Assembly (NCBI GenBank): GCA_963822905.1
Contig: CAWGJF010000003.1
Coordinates: 372,001-436,000, forward strand
Origin: CAWGJF01 sp963822905
Lineage (GTDB): Bacteria; Bacteroidota; Ignavibacteria; Ignavibacteriales; Ignavibacteriaceae
Reading direction: 5' to 3'
DNA length: 64,000 bases
Under the pieces are notes generated by a model. That model was given only the letters and a program-made list of their open reading frames with translations. It searched no databases and was not told the origin of the DNA. Positions within the stretch are counted from its first letter, which is position 1, and the number at the start of each line of letters is the position of its first letter. Positions 43,245 to 51,923 of this stretch are shown here, piece by piece. A program made the translations under genes and the position numbers.

Positions 43245-44684
43245 TTATTTAAGCAAGATTAGCTTTTTCGTTAATAAGTTTGATGTGGTTCTTAAAGTGT
43301 AAAAATAAACACCGCTGCTCAGCAGGAAATTGTCAAATGAAAGAATGATTTCGTGCTCACCTTTCTTTTTAAAACCTTTATCAATTGTTCCAATCAATTC
43401 TCCAAGTGTAGAATAAATTTCAAGCGAGATAAAATCATCTTCGGGCAAACTATATTTAATTGTTGTGACGGGGTTAAAAGGATTTGGATAATTTTGATAA
43501 AGTATTGGTTCATCAGGAATGAAAATATTATTTGTAGTATCAGAATTAATTTCATTAATGTAATTTTCGAATAATTGAATCAATGCAGGCGAATTAAATT
43601 CATTAAATCCATATCCATCATTATTTGTAACATCAGGATGTAGATATTGCCAGACAATTGCAGACCTCGTTGATGATCGTTTAATATCTTCAAGCCATTC
43701 TTCATAAACAAATAATTTATTCTCCTTTATCCCAAACTCACCAAGTAAAGCTGGCTTGTTAAACATTCCTGCAATATTATAATGATCTTTAATCCACGTT
43801 TTACCCGCTTTTGCAGAAAGTCCCCACCCATTTGGATAGCTATGGAATGAAGTATAATCTATACTGGTTATCGAACTATTTTCAAAATAGCTTGTGCCTT
43901 TATATCCATTAATGAGAAAATGGGAACTGTTATACATCAGATCAACATTTGAATATAGATCGGGATAAGTATCATATCCTATTTCACCTGTGGTCACCAT
44001 ATGATTTGAATCGATAGACTTTATAAATGTAGATATTTCTTGATACCAGTTTTTTATAATATTAAAATTCTTTCCGGGATTCTCTGCTTCATTCATAATT
44101 TCCCATGAGAAAATAGTTTTGTCATCTTTATATTTGATCCCATTAAAGGTATTTGTGCGGTTTAATAATAATTGAATATAAAATTTAAACCATTGTTTGA
44201 GAGTATCGTTTGTAAAAAAATCGTTGTGAATGTGATTTCCAGAACCATCTAACAGTGATTGATTTGCCCATTCAAGGTATTGCGGTATTCCGCCAAAAGC
44301 CGGGTAATTATTTGAGAGAGTAAGAATCAAATAAACTCCGTTTTCCCTTGCAGTTTTAATAACATAATCAAGGGCTATTAATCCTGATTCCTGAATTTCG
44401 TAAGGGCTTTTTCGAATGACTGAAGGATTTGAAAAAGAAGAGCTTTCGTAAAATGCCCAGGTGCGGATTACATTTACGCCAATGTTTTTTGCTGATTCGA
44501 ATACATCATCAATAATATACCTGCTTTCAATTTTTCCGGCTTCACTCTGAAGATAGTACGCATTAAAGCCAAAGAACATGAACGGGTTATTATCTAAACT
44601 AAAATTGTTCCCTGAAGTTTTAATAAAATTGTCTTGAGGATAAATACTCGCGGTTATTAGTAGGAAAGTAAAAAATATTTTCAA
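43245..44684 (-). CDS. Secreted GH5-like glycosidase (mannanase-type) with T9SS sorting domain
   Basis: The 479-residue protein has a signal peptide (MKIFFTFLLITASIYPQ). A TIM-barrel domain resembles glycoside hydrolase family 5 beta-mannanases: FFGFNAYYL, VNVIRTWAFYESSS, the acid/base E199 in FSWEIMNEAENPG and the nucleophile E316 in PALLGEFGIKE. The C-terminus is a sorting domain (NYPNPFNPVTTIKYSLP) ending KKLILLK. It probably cleaves beta-mannan or a related glycan outside the cell. The apparent start is TTG at 44684, giving the signal peptide at once, but no good Shine-Dalgarno precedes it. It lies 32 bases after aat in the same direction. Confidence 0.88.
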   Translation of the reverse strand: MKIFFTFLLITASIYPQDNFIKTSGNNFSLDNNPFMFFGFNAYYLQSEAGKIESRYIIDDVFESAKNIGVNVIRTWAFYESSSFSNPSVIRKSPYEIQESGLIALDYVIKTARENGVYLILTLSNNYPAFGGIPQYLEWANQSLLDGSGNHIHNDFFTNDTLKQWFKFYIQLLLNRTNTFNGIKYKDDKTIFSWEIMNEAENPGKNFNIIKNWYQEISTFIKSIDSNHMVTTGEIGYDTYPDLYSNVDLMYNSSHFLINGYKGTSYFENSSITSIDYTSFHSYPNGWGLSAKAGKTWIKDHYNIAGMFNKPALLGEFGIKENKLFVYEEWLEDIKRSSTRSAIVWQYLHPDVTNNDGYGFNEFNSPALIQLFENYINEINSDTTNNIFIPDEPILYQNYPNPFNPVTTIKYSLPEDDFISLEIYSTLGELIGTIDKGFKKKGEHEIILSFDNFLLSSGVYFYTLRTTSNLLTKKLILLK

Positions 44685-44716
44685 TTTTGGTAGAGTAATT
44701 AATTAATATTCTAGTA

Positions 44717-45319
44717 TCAAAACTCACAACCTCTTGTGTAAGCTTCATAAAGAAGTTTTGTGTATTCATCAAAACTAATTTCAACTGCACCAAACATTTT
44801 TAAGTGCTCGGTCATATACTGTACATCGAGAAGAACAAAATCTTTTTTAACCAGTCTCTCAATCAAGGCAGTCAAAGCAGCTTTGGAAGAATTAGAAACT
44901 TTAGAAAACATTGATTCGCCAAAAAAAGCCCCTCGGAAAGTAATACCGTAAAGTCCGCCGACAAGCTCATCATTCAGCCACGTTTCAACTGTGTGAACGT
45001 GTCCGCGTTTCTTCAATCTTTTATAAGCAAGAATTAATGCATCGGATATCCAGGTTGATTCCCTGTCTGCACATCCTCTTACAACTTCTGTAAAGCTTGT
45101 ATCAAATCTTATTTCAAAATTTTCTTTTTCAATTGCTTTTCTTGTCGATCTCGGAATATTGTACTTATCAAGCGGAATTATTGTTCTTACTTCCGGCATA
45201 AACCAGTTGATAGCGCCTGTTTCACTATCCGCCATCGGGAATGCGCCACTGGCATACAATCTGAGCATATTATCAGGTTTAAGAAACTCTTTGAGATTAT
45301 ATTTTTCTTTCGGATTCAA
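44717..45319 (-). CDS. aat: Leucyl/phenylalanyl-tRNA-protein transferase
   Basis: This 200-residue enzyme (EC 2.3.2.6) attaches Leu or Phe from charged tRNA to proteins with N-terminal Arg or Lys, marking them for ClpAP in the N-degron pathway. Family blocks are clear: GAFPMADSETGAINWFMPE, STWISDALILAYKRL, VHTVETWLNDELVGGLYGI, FFGESMFSKVSNSSKAAL and LLDVQYMTEHLKMFGA. The start seems to be TTG at 45319, needed to keep the LKPDNMLRLYASGAFPM block; the next ATG would cut into it. Upstream is a 379-base intergenic region with a MITE-like element. Confidence 0.94.
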   Translation of the reverse strand: MNPKEKYNLKEFLKPDNMLRLYASGAFPMADSETGAINWFMPEVRTIIPLDKYNIPRSTRKAIEKENFEIRFDTSFTEVVRGCADRESTWISDALILAYKRLKKRGHVHTVETWLNDELVGGLYGITFRGAFFGESMFSKVSNSSKAALTALIERLVKKDFVLLDVQYMTEHLKMFGAVEISFDEYTKLLYEAYTRGCEF

Positions 45320-45698
45320 AACGGTTTTAACTTAAATAATAAAATCCAATCACTCAAGTAGTAATTAAAGCAAGCTAAAAATAATCCAATTTTATAAATA
45401 TTTTATAGCTTAATTTAATAAAAGGAACTCATCCACATCCTTCTCTTAAAAAGAGAAGGAATTATTTGAATTAAAAACTTTCTAAATGTTTTTCTGACAA
45501 GATGAATTAATATTATGATTTTCTTATTACAAGTCCCTCTCAGAAAAGAGAGGGATTAGGGTGAGTTAATATATTTGTATTTAGGTTTAATGGATGGCTA
45601 ATTAACTAAAATCAATTTTTTTTCAGTAACTGAGTGAGTAAGTTAGTACCTTATTTTTTAAGGAATTTTGAGAACAGTTTTCTCAAATTGTAATAAAT
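45320..45698. other. Intergenic region with MITE-like element
   Basis: 379 bases between divergent aat and carbamate kinase genes. About 145 bases in the middle form an element with terminal inverted repeats (described separately). No reading frame or RNA is visible in the remainder. Confidence 0.6.
45425..45570. mobile_element. Small MITE-like element with inverted, hairpin-bearing ends
   Basis: The left end begins AACTCATCCACATCCTTCTC and contains the ten-pair hairpin TCCTTCTCTT-AAA-AAGAGAAGGA. The right end, read on the opposite strand, begins AACTCACCCTAATCCCTCTC and contains TCCCTCTC/GAGAGGGA. About 17 of 22 terminal bases match. There is no coding sequence inside. This fits a non-autonomous palindromic element; no transposase is present in the window. 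Confidence 0.6.
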
Positions 45699-46640
45699 AT
45701 GAAAAAAATTGCGGTCGTTGCATTAGGTGGAAATGCTCTTCTAAGAGGAAATCAAACAGGTACGATTAACCAGCAGGAAGATAATACTTATGATACCTGC
45801 ATAAATCTTATCAAACTTTTGAAAGAGGATTACAACATTGTAATCACGCATGGTAACGGTCCGCAGGTTGGAAATATTATGCTGCGTAACGAAGCAGGCT
45901 TTAAAGAATACAAAATTCCAAAAATGCCTCTCGATATTTGTGTTGCTGATTCACAAGGTGGAATCGGTTATATGATTGAACGGCAGATGAAAAATATTCT
46001 GCAGGAATATAAAATCAGGAAGAATGTTGTTACAGTTGTAACACAAGTTCTGGTTGATATTAATGATCCTGCTTTTCAGGAACCATCAAAGCCTGTCGGG
46101 GGATATTATTTAAAAGAAGAAGCTGATCTTCTTGCAAGAGTAAATAATTTTGTGTTTAAAGAAGATCCGGGAAAACGCGGTTGGCGGAGAGTTGTTCCGT
46201 CTCCAAAACCGCTTGATATAATTAATAAAAAAGTAATTAAAGATTTGGTAAAAAAAGGAAATATTGTAATCGCTGCAGGAGGAGGAGGAGTTCCTGTTTA
46301 TAAAAATAATGATAAAATGCTTGATGGTGTTGAAGCAGTTATAGATAAAGACCTTGCTTCATCATTGCTTGCAAAAGAAATTGGTGCTGATGCATTTTTT
46401 ATTTTAACTGATGTAACAAAAGTTTTTATCAATTTTAAAAAAACAGATCAGAAACCTCTTGATGTAATTACAGTTGAAGAAGCTGAAAAATATTTTGAAG
46501 AAGGACAATTTGCAAAAGGGAGTATGGGACCGAAAGTTCGTGCCGCAATTGAATTCGTCAAAGGTGGGGGCAAAGAAACAACAATTACTGAAGCAACCCG
46601 GCTTTCCGATTCGAACTGCGGAACGAGAATAGTACCTTAA
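45699..46640 (+). CDS. arcC: Carbamate kinase
   Basis: The 313-residue protein has the carbamate kinase signatures VALGGNALLRGNQ, THGNGPQVGNIMLRNE, AAGGGGVPVY, the DKDLASSLLA segment and KGSMGPKVRAAIEFV. It catalyses ADP + carbamoyl phosphate to ATP + carbamate (EC 2.7.2.2), the ATP-yielding last step of arginine, agmatine or purine fermentation. No arginine deiminase, ornithine transcarbamoylase or antiporter is nearby, so the source of carbamoyl phosphate is unclear. It is preceded by the MITE-containing region and faces the CBS gene with 8 bases between the stops. No obvious Shine-Dalgarno. Confidence 0.94.
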   Translation: MKKIAVVALGGNALLRGNQTGTINQQEDNTYDTCINLIKLLKEDYNIVITHGNGPQVGNIMLRNEAGFKEYKIPKMPLDICVADSQGGIGYMIERQMKNILQEYKIRKNVVTVVTQVLVDINDPAFQEPSKPVGGYYLKEEADLLARVNNFVFKEDPGKRGWRRVVPSPKPLDIINKKVIKDLVKKGNIVIAAGGGGVPVYKNNDKMLDGVEAVIDKDLASSLLAKEIGADAFFILTDVTKVFINFKKTDQKPLDVITVEEAEKYFEEGQFAKGSMGPKVRAAIEFVKGGGKETTITEATRLSDSNCGTRIVP

Positions 46641-46648
46641 TTACAAAT

Positions 46649-47077
46649 TTATTTTGCATAAATGTAATTATGAAGAACTTCAACTGTGGATTTACAAACA
46701 TTAATATCAATTTCTAAAAGATCCCTAATCGATAAAACCCCGGCCAGCTTTTGATTTTCAATTACAACTATATGTCTTATTTTGGCTTCCTTCATTTTCG
46801 TCAGTACAGATTCATATCCTTCATTGATATCTGCAATTATAAGCTGGGTAGACATCACCTCATTTACTTGTGTCAATTTCAGATCGAGGTTTTTTGCAAT
46901 CACTCTTTTGACAAGATCTCTTTCTGAAAATACTCCGATAAGTTTCTCATCCTGCATTACCGGAACCAGTCCTACACTTTTATTTGCCATAAATAAAACT
47001 GCTTCATAAACTGATGTACCTGATTTGATAGTAATCAGTTCATTTTTATTCTTAAGTAAATCTTTTACTGTTTCCAT
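46649..47077 (-). CDS. Two-CBS-domain protein
   Basis: The 142-residue cytoplasmic protein is built only of two CBS repeats: about 12-65 (SVYEAVLFMANKSVGLVPVM, LIGVFSERDLVKRVI) and about 78-130 (ESVLTKMKEAKIRHIVVIE, LAGVLSIRDLLEI). Paired CBS domains bind adenosyl ligands (AMP, ATP, NAD) and usually sense energy state for a partner protein. No partner is encoded beside it. GAGGAG precedes the ATG. It is convergent with carbamate kinase, 8 bases apart, and divergent from an outer-membrane protein gene. Confidence 0.9.
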   Translation of the reverse strand: METVKDLLKNKNELITIKSGTSVYEAVLFMANKSVGLVPVMQDEKLIGVFSERDLVKRVIAKNLDLKLTQVNEVMSTQLIIADINEGYESVLTKMKEAKIRHIVVIENQKLAGVLSIRDLLEIDINVCKSTVEVLHNYIYAK

Positions 47078-47239
47078 ATTAACTCCTCATTTTAAGTGGA
47101 ATATAAAACATTTACAGACAGTCGCAAACAGAAAAAGCATTTGACTTTTAACAATGATTGATTAATTTCATTAAGATTTAGGATTTTTTTAAAATCTAAC
47201 TAATTAAACTATTTTACTTTCATTTGTAAGGAGGCTCAA

Positions 47240-47944
47240 ATGAGAAAAGTATTGTATACATTTGTCCTATTAACGATTTTTTCGACAGCACTCTTCGCAC
47301 AACTCCAGTTAAAACTTCCATCTGAAATCACAGGTGAAAGATCGGCTTCATTGTTTGATAATGATCTCGAATCCAGTTTAAAGCTTGAAGTGGCGGCGGA
47401 TGCAACTGCTCCGGCTAATTTGGTTAAAGGTGCATGGCTGGTTGGGTTAGCCGCAGATCTTACTCTACCACTTGGCGATTTTTCTAACGGTTGGAGTACG
47501 GGCTTTTCAGCTCATGCAATGATTGGATATATGGTTGCTAAAAGTATTCTGCTGAATCTTTCTGTTGGGTATATATCATTTAGTGAAAAAGAATCCATTC
47601 AAGGGGTGGATAACAGTTATTCCTGGATTCCAATAATGCTTAGTGCAAATTATTTATTCAATCCAGGTAAAAAACTAACGCCGTTTATTGGTCTTGCAAT
47701 GGGTTTATATTTAATTAGTTACTCCTTTAATTACTCTGATACATTTGGGGGGCAAACAATTACGGTGAAAGGTGATGATAGCAGTACGGAATTTGGAATT
47801 GCTCCGCGCGTAGGCGTGCTTTATACAGTTTCAGCAGCCGTACTTTTGACTTTGATGGTAGATTATAACCTGATATTTACTTCAGGTTCAAGCACAAGTG
47901 CAATGGGATTTCTCGTAGGATTCAATTACGCGTTAAAACATTAA
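47240..47944 (+). CDS. Outer-membrane beta-barrel protein
   Basis: The 234-residue protein begins with a signal peptide (MRKVLYTFVLLTIFSTALFA, cleavage before QLQL) after a strong TAAGGAGG. From about residue 60, alternating hydrophobic strands (GLAADLTLPLGDFSNGWSTG, AHAMIGYMVAKSILLNLSVG, LLTLMVDYNLIFTSG) end in GFLVGFNYALKH, as in small eight-stranded OmpA/OprF-like or PF13505-type barrels. The mature N-terminus (about 20-55) is polar. The role is unknown; it may be structural or a small porin. It is a single-gene unit with a terminator shared with the Mla-type ATPase. Confidence 0.82.
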   Translation: MRKVLYTFVLLTIFSTALFAQLQLKLPSEITGERSASLFDNDLESSLKLEVAADATAPANLVKGAWLVGLAADLTLPLGDFSNGWSTGFSAHAMIGYMVAKSILLNLSVGYISFSEKESIQGVDNSYSWIPIMLSANYLFNPGKKLTPFIGLAMGLYLISYSFNYSDTFGGQTITVKGDDSSTEFGIAPRVGVLYTVSAAVLLTLMVDYNLIFTSGSSTSAMGFLVGFNYALKH

Positions 47945-47963
47945 TATAAATCAAACCAAAATT

Positions 47964-47996
47964 AAAGGCGAGGAAATCATCTTCGCCTTTTTTATT
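47964..47996. terminator. Bidirectional terminator between outer-membrane protein and ABC ATPase genes
   Basis: The stem AAAGGCGA/TCGCCTTT (11-base loop) is followed by TTTTTTATTT on the plus strand. On the minus strand the following T-run is weaker, so it chiefly serves the outer-membrane protein gene. Confidence 0.85.
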
Positions 47997-48729
47997 TCAT
48001 AACTTCTGTTCTTCTTACGAATTCCTTAATTATTTCATCGTCAGAATTAATTAATTCATTCGAAGTTCCTGTAAAATAAATTTCCCCATCATTTATCATT
48101 GCAACACGGTTAGCAACTTTCTTAACGCTGAACATATCGTGAGTAACTACAATTGAAGTTACATTTAGTTTATCAGTTAATTCTTTTATCAATTCGTCTA
48201 TAGAGGTTGACATAATCGGGTCAAGTCCCGTAGTCGGTTCATCATAAAAAACATAATCCGGGTCAGTAATTAATGCACGTGCAAGTCCAACTCTTTTTTT
48301 CATTCCACCGGAAAGTTCTGCTGGTTTAAGATGTTGAACCCCCGGCAAACCTACCATTTCTAATTTTTCACCAACTCTCCTTTTTATTTCAGCTTTACTT
48401 GTTTCAGTATTAGTTTCAATCAATGGGAGAGCGACGTTTTCTCCAACAGTCATTGAATCAAACAATGCCGCACCCTGGAATAAAAATCCGAATCTTCTAC
48501 GTAGTTCATAAAGTTCTTTCTTAGAAAGATCATCAACGATTTTTCCTTCAATTTTCACACAACCCGAATCGGGTGAGAGTAGGCCAACCATGTTTTTTAT
48601 TAAAACACTTTTTCCACAGCCGCTTCTTCCGATTATTACAATTGTTTCACCTTCTTCAATATCCAGGTTAATACCTTTTAAAACAGGTTCATTGCCGAAT
48701 GATTTATAAAGGTCAATTATTTCAATCAT
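47992..48729 (-). CDS. ABC transporter ATP-binding protein, MlaF/Ttg2A type
   Basis: The 245-residue ATPase has Walker A GRSGCGKSVLIKNM (34-41 core), a Q-loop, the signature LSGGMKKRVGLARAL, Walker B YVFYDEPTTGLDP and the switch His in VVTHDMFSV. The SVLIKNMVGLL and MKKR wording are typical of the Mla phospholipid-transport ATPases. In most genomes the MlaE permease and MlaD substrate-binding genes are adjacent; here none is, and both neighbours point away or towards it as single units, so the partners must lie elsewhere. It likely moves lipids between inner and outer membranes. The gene name mlaF is probable rather than certain. Confidence 0.88.
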   Translation of the reverse strand: MIEIIDLYKSFGNEPVLKGINLDIEEGETIVIIGRSGCGKSVLIKNMVGLLSPDSGCVKIEGKIVDDLSKKELYELRRRFGFLFQGAALFDSMTVGENVALPLIETNTETSKAEIKRRVGEKLEMVGLPGVQHLKPAELSGGMKKRVGLARALITDPDYVFYDEPTTGLDPIMSTSIDELIKELTDKLNVTSIVVTHDMFSVKKVANRVAMINDGEIYFTGTSNELINSDDEIIKEFVRRTEVMK

Positions 48730-48848
48730 AATATCTCAATTTATTAATACCAAAATATCGAATTCCTTAATGATTTGCCGGATTAAATAAGCTAATTTTG
48801 TGTAGAAGAATTCTTTAGAAATAAAATTCCTGAAGAAAGGAACCTGTA

Positions 48849-51266
48849 ATGAAATATTTTTTCACTTCAATTTTTACAGCTTTATTTTTTACCTGTCTAA
48901 TAAATGCGCAAACATTTCCAAATTACTATGAGCAAAGTTCCTTCGGATTGACTTCTGCCGGCGCAATGAAATACGGATTGTACGGATTAGACAATCCTGC
49001 TGTCCTTTCAACATTAAGTCAACCTGATTTTTATTTTACCTGGGACGACCGGTCTGGTGACTGGAATGATTTAAACAACTGGGGAATGTTTCTTGCTTTT
49101 CCAAACTTTGCTTTTGATGTGATTCACCAGGATAATAATTTTTATAGTGTGAACGATTGGCGGCTTTCATTTGCAGGAGGCAGTCCGGGTTTCAGTTTTG
49201 GAACTGCAATTAACTGGTCTTCAGGAGATACAAAGCAATTTGGTCGTTCAACAGTTTTTTCATTCGGAACATTAATCCGCCCGATGAAATATTTATCCAT
49301 TGGATTAGTTGGTAACCTCCCAACTAGCGGCTATAGCGAAGGAGTTGTCGATGTCGGAATAAGACCATTCGGAAATGAAAAAATTACAGTGTTTGGCGAT
49401 GCAGTTTTCAGGACAAAAGAATTTGATTATCAAAATAAATGGAGCGCAGGAATTGCGATCGAAGCAATCGACGGTCTTAGATTAATCGGAAGATATTTTG
49501 AAAACAAATATTTCACAGTTGGTGTGCAGTTAAATTTTGGTCGTGCAGGAATAACAACCCAGGCACAATTCGATAAAGATGGAAATCATTCATATAATAC
49601 TTATGGAATTAGAATTGGCGCCTATGACAGGAATCTATTAGCAGGAATATCCGGCAATAATGAATATGTAAAATTTGACATGAACGGCGGCATGAAATAC
49701 CAGCAATACCGCTGGTTTGATGATTCCAAAACTTTGATAGATATACTTGCACAGATCGATGCTGCTGAAAAAGATGAATCTGTTTCCGGAATTGTGATGA
49801 ATCTTTCGGGAATGAATATCAACAAAGAAATGGTCTGGGAAGTTTCTGAAAAATTGAAGGAGTTTAAATCAAGAGGAAAGAAAATTGCTGTTTACATAGA
49901 TCGCGGCGGAATGGATGAATACTATCTTGCTTCATTTGCAGATAGAGTTGTTCTCGATCCTCTCGGTAATTTGATGCTGCAGGGTTACATTTTCGGGAGA
50001 CAATATTTTAAAGGAACTCTCGATAAGCTCGGGATCGGTTTCCGTGAAATGCGGTACTTTAAATACAAATCCGCTGCGGAAACTTTTGCAAACGATAAAA
50101 TGAGTGAAGCAGACAGGGAACAATGGCAGGCAATTGTTGATGACTGGTATGAAACCGCAAAATCTGAAATAAGCAGGAACAGGAATATTTCCAGAGAAGA
50201 TTTTGTTCACATAATTAATGAAGAAGCTTTATTAATGTCGGATGATGCACTCAGACTTGGTCTGGTTGATACACTCGCACGATGGGATTCGATGAATGAT
50301 ATTATTAATCAAATGGAAAAAGAAAATAATAGATTTGTTTCTCCCGGGTCATTGACGGAATTTAATTTGCCTGAAGATAATTACTGGGGAAGTAAACCGG
50401 AGATTGCTGTTATTTATGCAATCGGCGAGTGTGCAATGGACCAAGGAATTAAAGCTCGCGAACTTGTGCATTATGTTGAACACGCTGTCAATAATTCAAA
50501 TATAAAAGCAATTATTTTAAGAGTTGATTCTCCCGGCGGTGACGGGCTTGCATCGGATTATATTTCAGAAGCTCTGAAAAAGGGAAAAGGGAAGAAACCT
50601 ATTATTGTTACACAAGGTTATGTTGCTGGTTCCGGCGGTTACTGGCTTTCAATGTACGGCGATACAATAATTTCTTCTCCGGTAACCATAACGGGTTCAA
50701 TAGGTGTTATCGGTTCTTATTTTTTTAATAAATCTTTTAAAGAAGAATTTGGGATGAGCCTGGATTATGTTAAGAAAGGTGACTATGCAGATTTTGGTTT
50801 TGGAATTAAACTTCCTTTTATTGGAATTTCTCTGCCTGACCGGGATTTAAAAGAAGTGGAAGCTGCAAAGTGGGAATCCGCAATAAAAACTTCTTATAAA
50901 GATTTTGTTAATAAGGTCGCAGATGGAAGAAAGATGACTTACGATGAAGTGAATGAAGTTGCGCAGGGAAGAGTGTGGAGTGGAATTGATGCAAAAGATA
51001 AAAACCTTGTCGATATTCTCGGCGGACTTGATGATGCAATTAAGCTTGCAAAGAAATTAACCGGTTTGAAAGATGAGGAATATAAAATTGTCCAGTATCC
51101 CCTGCAGCCGTTGTTTGATATTAGCAGTTTCACACCGAAACTTTTTGGAATAGATATAAAAAATGAAATTGATCCGGCTGTTGAAGATTTAAAATTCAGG
51201 CTGGAGAATAACGGGAAGGTAATGCCTATTATGCCTATGAGTGATGTTTATTTTGAGATGAAATGA
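48849..51266 (+). CDS. sppA: Outer-membrane-barrel / SppA-type signal peptide peptidase fusion
   Basis: The 805-residue protein has a signal peptide (ending CLINAQ). An N-terminal beta-rich region (about 22-265; SFGLTSAGAMKYGLYGLDNP, IGLVGNLPTSGYSEG, RLIGRYFENKYFTVGVQLNF) resembles the PorV/FadL-like barrels of Bacteroidota. Residues about 290-790 are a two-lobed SppA (S49). The catalytic Lys is K407 in YFKYKSAAETF and the nucleophile S595 in GYVAGSGGYW, with LRVDSPGGDGLASD before it. Standard long SppA is 550-620 residues with a membrane helix and no barrel. The arrangement would place the protease at the outer membrane or periplasm. An AAAGGA site precedes the ATG. Confidence 0.87.
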   Translation: MKYFFTSIFTALFFTCLINAQTFPNYYEQSSFGLTSAGAMKYGLYGLDNPAVLSTLSQPDFYFTWDDRSGDWNDLNNWGMFLAFPNFAFDVIHQDNNFYSVNDWRLSFAGGSPGFSFGTAINWSSGDTKQFGRSTVFSFGTLIRPMKYLSIGLVGNLPTSGYSEGVVDVGIRPFGNEKITVFGDAVFRTKEFDYQNKWSAGIAIEAIDGLRLIGRYFENKYFTVGVQLNFGRAGITTQAQFDKDGNHSYNTYGIRIGAYDRNLLAGISGNNEYVKFDMNGGMKYQQYRWFDDSKTLIDILAQIDAAEKDESVSGIVMNLSGMNINKEMVWEVSEKLKEFKSRGKKIAVYIDRGGMDEYYLASFADRVVLDPLGNLMLQGYIFGRQYFKGTLDKLGIGFREMRYFKYKSAAETFANDKMSEADREQWQAIVDDWYETAKSEISRNRNISREDFVHIINEEALLMSDDALRLGLVDTLARWDSMNDIINQMEKENNRFVSPGSLTEFNLPEDNYWGSKPEIAVIYAIGECAMDQGIKARELVHYVEHAVNNSNIKAIILRVDSPGGDGLASDYISEALKKGKGKKPIIVTQGYVAGSGGYWLSMYGDTIISSPVTITGSIGVIGSYFFNKSFKEEFGMSLDYVKKGDYADFGFGIKLPFIGISLPDRDLKEVEAAKWESAIKTSYKDFVNKVADGRKMTYDEVNEVAQGRVWSGIDAKDKNLVDILGGLDDAIKLAKKLTGLKDEEYKIVQYPLQPLFDISSFTPKLFGIDIKNEIDPAVEDLKFRLENNGKVMPIMPMSDVYFEMK

Positions 51267-51338
51267 TATAATATGTATTGTTAAATGATTACATATAGGA
51301 ATAATTTATAACTTCGTATATGATTAAGTGAGATTAAA

Positions 51339-51815
51339 ATGAAAAAATTCTTATTTGTTATAATTTTGATTTTAATAATGATTAGCTGTACTAATTTAGA
51401 AGAAGGCAAATCTGGGGCGAGTAATACAATAAAAGAATCTAAAAAGATTGGTGTATTTTATTCAGAAAAAAAAGTTACTGAATGTTCAACTTATGATAGT
51501 TTAGGGAATAAGCTTAAAATAGACAGTTTTTGGTTTGAAAAAATGTGGGATAAAGGAAATTCTTCAGATAAGGTAAACGAGAGTAAAGAACTATATCAAT
51601 TTATTGCAAATTTATATTATTCAATACCCGATGATATTGTAGACTCAATCTATGTCATTTATAATAATAACTCATCAGTCGAACTCGGAATTTTTGATTC
51701 TCAAATCAGAGCTAATTATTTTAAAAAATATGAATTGCCAGATTCAGTAGTTTTAGACTTTTATATAAGGAGAAAAAATTCAATTATAAAATTGAAAACT
51801 TGTTATCTACAGTAA
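51339..51815 (+). CDS. Putative small lipoprotein of unknown function
   Basis: The 158-residue product starts with a lipoprotein-type signal (MKKFLFVIILILIMISCTN, cysteine at about 17-18). The mature part is rich in Lys, Ser, Tyr and Asn (ESKELYQFIANLYYSIPDDI, VIYNNNSSVELGIFDSQ), with no family I recognise. The gene is visibly AT-richer than its neighbours and is not linked to any operon. GTGAGA precedes the ATG. It may be a recently acquired or fast-evolving gene. Confidence 0.65.
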   Translation: MKKFLFVIILILIMISCTNLEEGKSGASNTIKESKKIGVFYSEKKVTECSTYDSLGNKLKIDSFWFEKMWDKGNSSDKVNESKELYQFIANLYYSIPDDIVDSIYVIYNNNSSVELGIFDSQIRANYFKKYELPDSVVLDFYIRRKNSIIKLKTCYLQ

Positions 51816-51923
51816 TTGGCAAGTCAATTTTTAAATGCCACTGTAATGTTTGTGAAAAATTTTAACTTCTTACAAACTCTCCGACAGAATATGTTTTGTT
51901 CTTTTGCTTTTTATCTCAATAAC

